Source: JAICLL01 sp035252155 (GTDB taxonomy: Bacteria > Planctomycetota > Planctomycetia > Pirellulales > JAICIG01). From it: a DNA stretch of 12,403 nucleotides. Location of the stretch: the NCBI GenBank assembly GCA_035252155.1, contig DATFDL010000060.1, positions 1 to 12,403 on the forward strand, written 5' to 3'. Made by a program: the position numbers and the translations under genes. Below the pieces are notes generated by a model, which had not been told where the DNA came from, made no database searches, and saw only the letters and a list, made by a program, of their open reading frames with translations. Each line of letters opens with the position of its first letter. Position 1 is the first letter of the stretch. Positions 6,281-12,403 of the stretch are shown here, in pieces.

Positions 6281-6994
6281 ATGTTCTTTTTGCTCAGTGG
6301 GGAAGGGGTGACCGACATGGGGGCAGGGCAAGCGGGGAAAGAAGTCTGCGAAGGCGAGGATTTCCTTTTCGGGCCAATGGCGATGATCGTGGCACAAATC
6401 GTTGAAGCCCGACATCATTATTCGATTCTCGATGGTGCGTGCGGCTTCGTTTCGGAAAACGTCCTTGCTCAGCGGGCCGCTGAGCTCAAGGCGGCCAAAA
6501 AGAAATTGCGACTCCCCGGGAAGAAGCGAGAGAAGGAGACACGGTACTTTTACAACAACGCACGGCTTTTGTCCCGTATCGCAAAAGCAGAGGCGGCCGC
6601 TCGAAAGGACGATGTTGTGGGAGTCTTATTTCGTGATGCCGACACCATGGCGTCCGCCGGACGCGGTTCGTGGGCAGCTAAACGGCAGTCTATGCTGGAC
6701 GGGTTTGACGAGGAGGACTTTGTGAAAGGCGTGCCAATGGTCCCAAAACCGAAGTCGGAAGCCTGGCTGATCTGCGCCTTGAAGACCCCGCCTTATTTGG
6801 GTTGCAACTCATTGGAGGACCGCTCAGGGAACGACGCCTCGCCAAAATCCTTGAAAAAAGAATTGGCAAAATTGCTTCAGCGAGAGATTACACCGGCATT
6901 ACTTTGCGAGAAGGTTCGAGACAGCATTGACGCGCGCAGAATCACCATGCCAAGCTTTAACGCGTTCCGTGACCGACTCGAAGAGGTGATCTGA
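6281..6994 (+). CDS. TOPRIM / DUF4276-like protein paired with the ATPase
   Basis: The 237-residue product starts with a hydrophobic strand and an acidic loop, MFFLLSGEGVTD, placing Glu at position 8. A second strand, VVGVLFRDADT, supplies D119 and D121. This E plus DxD layout is that of TOPRIM metal sites. KPKSEAWLI (156-164) matches the conserved K..E(A/S)WL segment of DUF4276 and RloB-like proteins. A lysine-rich linker (about 68-88) lies between them. The start codon is 1 nt after the ATPase stop and has a strong Shine-Dalgarno site, so the two are co-expressed and probably form a complex. By analogy with AriB of PARIS, AbiLii and the TOPRIM part of OLD nucleases it may be the nuclease or effector. 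The family level (DUF4276 versus another TOPRIM-like group) needs a profile search; coding status is certain. Confidence 0.82.
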   Translation: MFFLLSGEGVTDMGAGQAGKEVCEGEDFLFGPMAMIVAQIVEARHHYSILDGACGFVSENVLAQRAAELKAAKKKLRLPGKKREKETRYFYNNARLLSRIAKAEAAARKDDVVGVLFRDADTMASAGRGSWAAKRQSMLDGFDEEDFVKGVPMVPKPKSEAWLICALKTPPYLGCNSLEDRSGNDASPKSLKKELAKLLQREITPALLCEKVRDSIDARRITMPSFNAFRDRLEEVI

Positions 6995-7016
6995 CTGCTC
7001 CGTATAGGACTCACGC

Positions 7017-9998
7017 ATGAGGAAACTTCGTCAAATCGTTGCAATAATCGCCGCCCTCGGCACGTGGAACGTGGGTCAGCACGCTAATGCCCAAGCGGCC
7101 GACTCTAGGGCAAGCGCGGTCGAGCGAATCGCCAGCCCCTTGGAGCCGGAGGAGGCGCTGCGGCATTTTCGCCTGGCGCCAGGGCTAGCCATCGAACTGG
7201 TCGCCGCGGAGCCGGAAGTGATCGACCCCGTGGCGGCCCGCTTCGACGAAGAGGGCAAGCTCTGGGTCGTCGAAATGCGCGATTATCCCAATGGGCCAGA
7301 GCGCGGCGCGCCGCCGCTGTCGCGCGTCAAGTGTCTGGAAGATGCCGATGGCGACGGGCGGTTCGAGACGGCGCGGCTGTTCGCCGACCAACTGTTGTTC
7401 GCCACGGGCGTCCAACCCTGGCACGGCGGCGTGATTGTCACGTACTCCGGCCGCGTCGAATGGCTGAAAGACACCGACGGCGACGGCCGGGCCGACGTGC
7501 GCGAAACCTGGTTCACCGGCTTCGCCGAAGAAAATCCGCAACTGCGGGCCAATCATCCGCTCTTCGCGATTGACAACTATGTCTATGTCGCCAACGGCTT
7601 GCGGGGCGGCATGATCGCCAGCACTTGGCGCCGCGACCATCGCGAGATTTCGATCAGCGGCCGCGACTTCCGGTTCGAGCCGCTGCACGGGGCCGCCGAG
7701 GCGGTGTCGGGCAACGGCCAATTCGGGCTGACTTTCGACGACTTTGGCAATCGCTTTATCTGCAACAACCGCAACCCGCTGATGCACGTGGTGCTCGAAG
7801 ACCGTTATCTGGCCCGCAATCCGATGCTGGCGGTGCCCGGCGTCGTCAACGACGTGGCGGCTGCCGGCGATGCCTCACACATCTATCCGCTCAGCCAGGC
7901 CTGGACCACGTCGATCTTGCACGCTGGGCAGTTCACCGCCGCCTGCGGCGCACATATTTACCGCGGCGACGCCCTGCCCGAGCGGTTTTATGGCGACGGC
8001 TTGACCTGCGAACCGACCGGCAGCCTGGTGCATTGCGAGTCGCTCTCGCCGGCCGGCGCGAGCTTTGCCGGGCGGCCCGAGCGCGAGGGCGTCGAGTTTT
8101 TGGCCTCGCCCGACGGTTGGTTCCGCCCGGTCAACCTGACCACCGGGCCAGATGGGGCGCTCTATGTGGTCGATATGTATCGGGCGGTGATCGAGCATCC
8201 GCAGTTCGTGCCCGACGAGTTAAAGAACCGTCCCGACCTGCGCGATGGCGACGATCGGGGCCGCATCTATCGCATCGTGAAAGCCGATTGGCGCCGGCCG
8301 CCGCGGCCAAAACTGCCGCTGACCGACCCCACCGCCCTGGCCAAGCTGCTGGCCCACCCCAACGCCTGGTGGCGCGAGACTGCCGCGCGGCTGCTCTATG
8401 AGCGGCAAAACCGGCAGGTCGCGCCGACGCTGGCGACTATGGTCCAGCAAGCCCCCGATCCGCGGACTCGCGTGCAGGCGCTTTGGCTGCTATCGGGCAT
8501 GCGGGAGCTCGACGCTGACCTGTTACAACAGGCAATGAACGACCCCGCTGCACGGGTGCGCGAGGCGGCGGTTTTGCTGTCGGAGCGGCTGCTGGACGAG
8601 ACGCCGGCCCTGCGTCACCGCGTCATCGAGCTGGCCGGCGACCCCGATGCGCGGCTGCGGTTCCAAGTGGCTCTCAGCCTCGGTTTCGCCCCGGGCGACG
8701 ACGTGATCGCCCCGCTGGCTCGGATCGCGCTGCGCGGCGCCGACGACGTTTGGACGCGCCGGGCCGTGCTTACCTCGGTCGGCACACGGCCGGGCAAGCT
8801 GATGATTGCGATGATCGAGGGCCTCAAGAAAACCAAGCCCAGCGACGGCACATGGCATCTGCTTGACGACACCGCGCGGCTGGTCGGCGCGCGTCACGAA
8901 GCCGCCGAAGTAAGCGACGTCTTGAAGGCCCTGAGCGTCCTCAAGCCATCGGAATCGAGCGATGCGATGCGGCTGACGGTGCTGTCCGGCGTGGCCCGCG
9001 GCGTGCGCGGCCGCGGCATGACCTGGCAGGCCATGACTGATCGCCTGAGCGACTCCGCCGCGCGCGACGCTGCACGCGAAATTTTCAGTCAGGCTGCCGA
9101 GACGGCCCGTCGCAATCAGGCGAGCGCCGAGGCGCGCCAACGGGCCTGCGCCGCATTAGCGTACGCCAGCGATGAACTGGCGCTGGGCGTGCTGCCTGAA
9201 ATCATCCAAGCGGCCGCTGAGCAGCCGCTGCGTCTGGCGGCGATCGCGGCCTTGGCGGCCCACGACACGCCGCGCGTGGCCGAGCTCTTGCTCGCCGACC
9301 TGCCGCAGCAGACTCCCGTAGCACGGCACGCCGTGATCGATGCTTTACTCGCTCGCCCCGATCGCGCCGGCAGATTGCTCGGCGAGCTAGCCGCCGGGCG
9401 ATTAAAGCCGGCCGAGCTCGATCCCGCGCAGGCACAACGGCTGCTGCGGCACTCCGATCCGCGGCTTCGCGCCCGGGCGGGCCAACTGTTGGCCGCGGCG
9501 CTGCCGGCCGACCGCGCCAAGGTGGTTGCTCAATACCAATCGTCGTTGGAGCTCAAAGCCGACCCGGAGCATGGCCGCGAAATCTTCAAGAAAAACTGCG
9601 CCACCTGCCATCGCATCGGCGACTTGGGTGTCGATGTCGCGCCCAGCATTGCCGACTCGCGCACCAAGACGCAGCAGCAACTCTTGACCGACATCCTGGA
9701 ACCGAGCCGGGCGATCGACAACAACTATGTCAGTTATTCCGCCACGACGAACGATGGTCAGTCGTTCGTGGGAATCGTTGCCGCCGAGACGGCGTCGTCG
9801 ATCACCCTGAAGCTGCCCGAGGGAAAGACCGTCTCGCTGCTACGCGGCGACATCGACGAGCTGCGCTCGAACGGCGTCTCACTGATGCCCGAAGGCCTGG
9901 AGAAAAACATCTCGGTGCAGGAGATGGCCGATCTGATTTCGTTTATCAAGAACTGGCGATACCTCGACGCGCGATTGCCCGCCCGAGCGGGAAAATGA
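7017..9998 (+). CDS. PVC-type dehydrogenase with HEAT repeats and c-type cytochrome (CxxCH)
   Basis: This 993-residue exported protein has a signal peptide (about 1-27, ending ANAQA). A beta-propeller dehydrogenase-like domain (about 45-430) follows, with GKLWVVEMRDYPNG and two calcium-type loops, DADGDGRFE (109-117) and DTDGDGRAD (152-160). An alpha-helical HEAT-rich region runs from about 430 to 840. The C-terminal cytochrome c domain has CATCH at 861-865 and a likely distal haem ligand Met957 in SLMPEGL. This order and length are characteristic of the membrane-bound dehydrogenase family of Planctomycetes and Verrucomicrobia. The family is thought to oxidise sugars or alcohols in the periplasm and pass electrons to haem; the substrate is unknown. 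AGGA 7 nt before the ATG supports the start. The gene begins 22 nt after the TOPRIM-like gene but has much higher GC (77% in 8581-8640), so the two probably have different histories. Confidence 0.93.
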   Translation: MRKLRQIVAIIAALGTWNVGQHANAQAADSRASAVERIASPLEPEEALRHFRLAPGLAIELVAAEPEVIDPVAARFDEEGKLWVVEMRDYPNGPERGAPPLSRVKCLEDADGDGRFETARLFADQLLFATGVQPWHGGVIVTYSGRVEWLKDTDGDGRADVRETWFTGFAEENPQLRANHPLFAIDNYVYVANGLRGGMIASTWRRDHREISISGRDFRFEPLHGAAEAVSGNGQFGLTFDDFGNRFICNNRNPLMHVVLEDRYLARNPMLAVPGVVNDVAAAGDASHIYPLSQAWTTSILHAGQFTAACGAHIYRGDALPERFYGDGLTCEPTGSLVHCESLSPAGASFAGRPEREGVEFLASPDGWFRPVNLTTGPDGALYVVDMYRAVIEHPQFVPDELKNRPDLRDGDDRGRIYRIVKADWRRPPRPKLPLTDPTALAKLLAHPNAWWRETAARLLYERQNRQVAPTLATMVQQAPDPRTRVQALWLLSGMRELDADLLQQAMNDPAARVREAAVLLSERLLDETPALRHRVIELAGDPDARLRFQVALSLGFAPGDDVIAPLARIALRGADDVWTRRAVLTSVGTRPGKLMIAMIEGLKKTKPSDGTWHLLDDTARLVGARHEAAEVSDVLKALSVLKPSESSDAMRLTVLSGVARGVRGRGMTWQAMTDRLSDSAARDAAREIFSQAAETARRNQASAEARQRACAALAYASDELALGVLPEIIQAAAEQPLRLAAIAALAAHDTPRVAELLLADLPQQTPVARHAVIDALLARPDRAGRLLGELAAGRLKPAELDPAQAQRLLRHSDPRLRARAGQLLAAALPADRAKVVAQYQSSLELKADPEHGREIFKKNCATCHRIGDLGVDVAPSIADSRTKTQQQLLTDILEPSRAIDNNYVSYSATTNDGQSFVGIVAAETASSITLKLPEGKTVSLLRGDIDELRSNGVSLMPEGLEKNISVQEMADLISFIKNWRYLDARLPARAGK

Positions 9999-10014
9999 AG
10001 TGGGACGTGGCTGA

Positions 10015-10194
10015 GTGCCACGGCATCCGCCGCGGCGCATATGGCCCCGACGTGACCACTATGAAAATCGCCGCGGTGGACGCCGTGCGGTCGATTCCTG
10101 TCGCGCCCGGCGATCCAAATCGCACGGCGTCCGTCGCGTCGCCAACCCTGGCGGCATTGTGGGACCGATTGCGCCGCGACGGATGCCGTGGCAC
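10015..10194. repeat. Four-module palindromic element, copy A
   Basis: The outer ends GTGCCACGGCATCC (10015-10028) and GGATGCCGTGGCAC (10181-10194) are perfect inverted repeats. Four modules lie inside: 10019-10036, 10070-10087, 10123-10138 and 10175-10190. Modules 1 and 2 pair over 18 positions (33-nt loop) with one A-C mismatch and one G-T wobble. Modules 3 and 4 pair over 16 positions (36-nt loop) with one wobble. Modules 2 and 3 can alternatively pair as GGACGCCGTGCG with CGCACGGCGTCC (10078-10089 and 10121-10132). It lies in a convergent intergenic region. Copy B is at 11391-11577. Confidence 0.85.
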
Positions 10195-10203
10195 CCAGGG
10201 GCT

Positions 10204-10304
10204 GTAGGGTGGGACGAGCTTGCGAGTCCCACCGTTGCGGTTGCGCCACGCGGATGCTCTATGGTGAGCCAAAGGTGGGACTCGTTTCACTCGTCCCACC
10301 CTAC
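10204..10304. repeat. Two inverted copies of a 30-31 bp palindrome
   Basis: GTAGGGTGGGACGAG (10204-10218) and its exact reverse complement (10290-10304) flank the element. Each arm is also a hairpin, GGTGGGAC with GTCCCACC (10208-10215 with 10226-10233, and 10274-10281 with 10293-10300). Outside the 4-5 nt centre the two copies agree at all 26 bases. The element lies between copy A of the four-module repeat and the stop of the receiver gene, and could end transcripts from both sides. Together with copy A it fills almost all of the intergenic stretch 9999-10316; no gene is seen there. Confidence 0.8.
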
Positions 10305-10316
10305 GCCATCCGCAAT

Positions 10317-10715
10317 CTAGGCTTGCTCACCTTCGAGTGCCCGCCGCAATTGATCGAGCGTGGCAGGCTTCACGAGATGCGCCTCAAAACCGAGCTCGCG
10401 CGAACGCCGCCGGTCGTCGGGGGTGCCGTAGGCCGTCAGCGCGATCAGCCGGATCGAACTCGTCTCGGCATCGGCCTTCAAGGCCGCCGCAACTTCGTAA
10501 CCGTCGAGACCGGGCAATCCGATGTCGAGCAAGGCGATATCGGGCCGGCTCAAGCGGGCCATCGACAGCGCCTCGTATCCATCGTGGGCAACTTCGACTT
10601 CATAGCCGATCTTCTGCAGCAACATGGCTTGGGCGCGGGCCACCTCAGGATGGTCCTCGACCAACAAGACGCGCGTTGCACTGCGAACCCAAGTTCCTCT
10701 TGCCGCTGCTAACAT
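10317..10715 (-). CDS. Stand-alone response-regulator receiver domain (CheY-like)
   Basis: The 132-residue product is a complete REC domain with nothing attached: acidic pocket E20/D21 (LLVEDHPE), phospho-acceptor D64 (IALLDIGLPGLDGYE), switch T94 (LIALTAYG) and K116 (HLVKPA). The sequence style (LLDIGLPGLDGYE, then ALTAYG, DRRRSRELGF and HLVKPA) resembles the C-terminal receivers of hybrid histidine kinases. The frame is open up to 10802, but the start at 10715 is chosen because GGAGGA (complement of 10726-10731) lies 10 nt upstream. It should accept phosphate from a histidine kinase elsewhere. No output domain or partner is encoded nearby, so its target is unknown. It is downstream of, and on the same strand as, the secreted protein gene (96-nt gap), with which it may be co-transcribed. 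Confidence 0.92.
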   Translation of the reverse strand: MLAAARGTWVRSATRVLLVEDHPEVARAQAMLLQKIGYEVEVAHDGYEALSMARLSRPDIALLDIGLPGLDGYEVAAALKADAETSSIRLIALTAYGTPDDRRRSRELGFEAHLVKPATLDQLRRALEGEQA

Positions 10716-10804
10716 GGCACCGCTGTCCTCCGGACCCACGTATTGGTTAGCTGACGGAATCTTAATTGAGCACAGCCGTGCCGCAAGCCCCGTCAGGCCC
10801 AAAG

Positions 10805-10827
10805 GGATGGTCTATTTTTGACCATCC
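10805..10827 (-). terminator. Inverted repeat across the stop codon of the secreted-protein gene
   Basis: GGATGGTC (10805-10812) pairs with GACCATCC (10820-10827) around an AT-only 7-nt loop; the stop codon (complement of 10812-10814) lies at its edge. No T-tract follows on the minus strand. It may attenuate read-through into the receiver gene; this is weakly supported. Confidence 0.35.
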
Positions 10828-11300
10828 GCGGGGACGACCTTGCCGAAGATTCGGCCGCCGTGGTCGGAGGCGCTCCACGTGCCGGCATATTCGTGGTTAT
10901 AAAACAAAACCCTCGCGGTGAACTTGCCCATGCCCGGCACTAGCACGTTGGTGAGGGTAATCACCGGCGTGTCGCCGGCCCATTTGATTTCGAGCGGCAG
11001 GCTGAGCGTCTTGCCTTCTTTGCCGTATTGCCACTCGAATTGCCAAAAATCGCCGTGTTTGAGCTTCTTCACGCTCTTGAGATGATAGGTTTCTTCTTTC
11101 AGGCCTTTTTGCTGTTCGGTACCGTTGATCGTGAAATAACCCACCAACGAAGCGCCGGACATCGACTGTTCGAATTCTTGAATGAGCGTTTCGCGGTCGG
11201 GCACGGGCGGCGCTGTCTCGGCCGGCGGTTCATCGGCCGCCGGGGCGAGCGACCAGCAAAGCAATGAAACGATGGCGAGCGGGATGAAGATGCGTTTCAT
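10812..11300 (-). CDS. Secreted conserved-looking hypothetical protein, 162 residues
   Basis: The product has a typical signal peptide (MKRIFIPLAIVSLLCWSLAPA, cleavage near residue 21-22) and a proline-rich linker (22-35). A probably beta-rich domain follows, with SLVGYFTING (51-60), GDFWQFEW (83-90), IKWAGDTPVITLTNV (105-119), KFTARVLFYNHEYAGTW (126-142) and a glycine-rich end. I recall similar secreted proteins in planctomycetes; the pattern suggests a barrel- or lipocalin-like fold, but no domain can be named. The start at 11300 is supported by GAGGAA (complement of 11308-11313) 7 nt upstream; the longer frame to 11399 would place repeat-derived sequence before the signal peptide. A TATACT box lies about 57 nt upstream. 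Function is unknown. Confidence 0.82.
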   Translation of the reverse strand: MKRIFIPLAIVSLLCWSLAPAADEPPAETAPPVPDRETLIQEFEQSMSGASLVGYFTINGTEQQKGLKEETYHLKSVKKLKHGDFWQFEWQYGKEGKTLSLPLEIKWAGDTPVITLTNVLVPGMGKFTARVLFYNHEYAGTWSASDHGGRIFGKVVPADGQK

Positions 11301-11356
11301 GGGAAGTTTCCTCAAAATGTTTGGTAGACCGGTGCGGGCACGATGGCCAATCAAAT

Positions 11357-11362
11357 AGTATA
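11357..11362 (-). promoter_or_regulatory. -10-like box TATACT upstream of the secreted-protein gene
   Basis: On the minus strand TATACT (5 of 6 to consensus) lies 56 nt before the start codon at 11300, leaving a 5' leader of about 50 nt with a GAGGAA ribosome site. No clear -35 box is seen. The end of repeat copy B (11391) is 28 nt further upstream. Confidence 0.35.
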
Positions 11363-11390
11363 GCAATCCGGCGTGCCGGATCGACGGTGC

Positions 11391-11577
11391 GGGTGCCACG
11401 GCATCCGCTGCGGCGCTTACGGCCGGCGATTCACGATTATTCCGAATGCCGCAGCGGACGCCGTGCTGGGTCGCGTGTCGGCCGACACCCGGAGAGTTGC
11501 TCGCACGGCGTCTGTCGCGGCGTTCAATGCCAAGAGCAAAACAAGCGTCATGCGCCGCGACAGATGCCGTGGCACCC
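11391..11577. repeat. Four-module palindromic element, copy B
   Basis: The ends GGGTGCCACGGCATC (11391-11405) and GATGCCGTGGCACCC (11563-11577) are a perfect 15-bp inverted repeat. The modules are 11397-11414, 11448-11465, 11504-11519 and 11556-11571. Loops between paired modules are 33 and 36 nt, exactly as in copy A, while loop sequences have diverged. It lies between the PIG-L gene and the secreted-protein gene and fills most of 11301-11629. No gene is seen in that stretch. Confidence 0.85.
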
Positions 11578-11600
11578 GCTCAGATGCCTTGGCGCCCGTT
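11561..11600. repeat. 20-bp tandem duplication at the end of copy B
   Basis: CAGATGCCGTGGCACCCGCT (11561-11580) is followed immediately by CAGATGCCTTGGCGCCCGTT (11581-11600), with 17 of 20 identical. The terminal repeat of the element is thus duplicated head to tail. Confidence 0.65.
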
Positions 11601-11629
11601 TGGCGCCGTCCCGCTCGCCGCACGCTTCC

Positions 11630-12301
11630 TTACAAGCTTCTGCTTGCCGATGCGGAGCCCAGCACCAGCTTACGGCACGTCAACGCTTCGGCGAAGCGAG
11701 TAGGCGAGTTGCACTCGAGGCCCCGTAGCCGCAAGAGCGACCAGAAAGTGTCGGGCGTGAACCAGGGTTTCGTACGCTGGGTCGCGAAGACTTCCATCAG
11801 GCACTCTACCTTGCGGCGGCACACCGCCTCGCCCAGCGGCACGTAAACGTTGGGATGCCCGAGATCGCCCTCGTACTTGGGGATCTCGTATTCCAGAATC
11901 AAGTGGTCGCGGAAGGCACACCAGGTCAGCTCGGCCACCAGGCGGTGGTCTTGATGCAAGTCTTCGCGGCGGTGCGTGAAGACGACGTCGGGCGAGACTT
12001 CCGTTTGCAATGTGGCGAAGAATTCTTTGATTTCCCCGCCCGCATAGGGAAAGTACGAGTCACGGAAGCCCTTGATCGTGACGGTTTTTCGTCGGGCATC
12101 GGCCAGGAACAAATCTGCGGCGCGACTTGCTTCGGACGACCGCGCCGTGTCGCCGCTGAGCACGACCCAATGCACATCGATCTGGCGAGGACGCTCGGCC
12201 AGCATCTGCATCAGCGCGCCGCCGCAGCCGATTTCCAAATCATCGGCATGGGCGCCCAGACAAAGAATCGAGCGGACCGACTCGCAGGAGAGTGACAGCA
12301 T
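11630..12301 (-). CDS. PIG-L / LmbE family deacetylase
   Basis: The 223-residue product has the N-terminal zinc motif AHADD (residues 17-21; usually AHPDD) and the second site HRREDLHQDH (110-119), whose HxDH supplies the remaining ligand. EIPKYEGDLGHPNVYVPL (139-156) and RLRGLECNSP (191-200) are typical of the sugar-cluster branch of this family. Members remove acetyl groups from N-acetylglucosamine-like sugars or related substrates. The cytidylyltransferase and oxidoreductase on the other side of the window fit a surface-glycan theme but are 7 kb away on the other strand, so a shared pathway is speculative. No signal peptide is seen. The start at 12301 leaves nine residues before the first strand and has no clear Shine-Dalgarno site. 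Family call firm, substrate unknown. Confidence 0.92.
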   Translation of the reverse strand: MLSLSCESVRSILCLGAHADDLEIGCGGALMQMLAERPRQIDVHWVVLSGDTARSSEASRAADLFLADARRKTVTIKGFRDSYFPYAGGEIKEFFATLQTEVSPDVVFTHRREDLHQDHRLVAELTWCAFRDHLILEYEIPKYEGDLGHPNVYVPLGEAVCRRKVECLMEVFATQRTKPWFTPDTFWSLLRLRGLECNSPTRFAEALTCRKLVLGSASASRSL

Positions 12302-12356
12302 GACCCGAGAAAGTTTGACGAAAATTCGAGGAAGGTTACTTGGCCGACTTACTCTC

Positions 12357-12403
12357 GTAGGATGGCCTTCCAGGCCGTCCGGCGCGGTGGACGGCCTGGA
12401 AGG
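12357..12403. repeat. Large palindrome cut by the window end
   Basis: CCTTCCAGGCCGTCC (12366-12380) and GGACGGCCTGGAAGG (12389-12403) are a perfect 15-bp inverted repeat with an 8-nt loop. The left arm continues outward as GTAGGATGG (12357-12365), so the stem probably extends beyond the window. It lies 56 nt upstream of the PIG-L start. Confidence 0.75.

Noticed and set aside
9978..9991. CCCGC/GCGGG hairpin at the end of the cytochrome gene
   Set aside because: Only 5 bp, inside coding sequence, and not followed by a T-tract; too weak to call a terminator.
10188..10712. Plus-strand open frame across repeat and receiver gene
   Set aside because: It begins in repeat sequence and is antisense to a receiver gene with all catalytic residues.
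1..12403. tRNA, rRNA, CRISPR array, transposase or integrase
   Set aside because: I looked for cloverleaf arms, regularly spaced direct repeats and transposase motifs and found none; the repeats present are isolated palindromes.

Overview
The window looks like chromosomal DNA of a planctomycete, probably of the Pirellulales type. The basis is a 993-residue PVC-type dehydrogenase/HEAT/CxxCH cytochrome protein, a small protein with the planctomycete-style 'FGVRTLL' single-helix N-terminus, several conserved-looking secreted or hypothetical proteins of planctomycete style, high GC in most genes, and many short palindromic repeats between genes. This assignment is inference from protein style; there is no rRNA or marker gene to confirm it.

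Layout from left to right. Bases 2-427 are the 3' end of an HD-GYP phosphodiesterase. After a cluster of three small hairpins comes a 161-residue protein of unknown function (593-1078), then a secreted HEAT-like protein (1256-2563) and a one-helix membrane protein (2627-3247). A translationally overlapping pair follows: a SpsF/NeuA-like cytidylyltransferase (3334-4050) and a Gfo/Idh/MocA oxidoreductase (4022-5020), which suggests surface-sugar synthesis. A markedly AT-richer two-gene unit comes next: an AAA_21/OLD-like ATPase (5089-6279) and, 1 nt downstream, a TOPRIM/DUF4276-like protein (6281-6994). It has the architecture of a split ATPase-TOPRIM defence system. Only 22 nt further on starts the large PVC-type cytochrome protein (7017-9998). 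The right end is on the minus strand: a stand-alone response-regulator receiver (10317-10715), a secreted protein of unknown function (10812-11300) and a PIG-L/LmbE deacetylase (11630-12301).

Both intergenic stretches longer than 300 bases (9999-10316 and 11301-11629) carry a copy of the same 180-187 bp four-module palindromic element. The stems are conserved and show compensatory base changes, the loops have the same lengths (33 and 36 nt), and the loop sequences differ. Other palindromes lie at 455-522, 2564-2583, 10204-10304 and 12357-12403, and a palindromic tandem repeat lies inside the oxidoreductase gene. Three genes (593, 2627, 3334) have a -10-like hexamer ending 6-7 nt before the ATG and no Shine-Dalgarno sequence, as expected for leaderless mRNAs; others have clear Shine-Dalgarno sites.

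The most interesting candidates are the ATPase/TOPRIM pair and the four-module repeat family. No tRNA, rRNA, CRISPR array or transposase gene was recognised.
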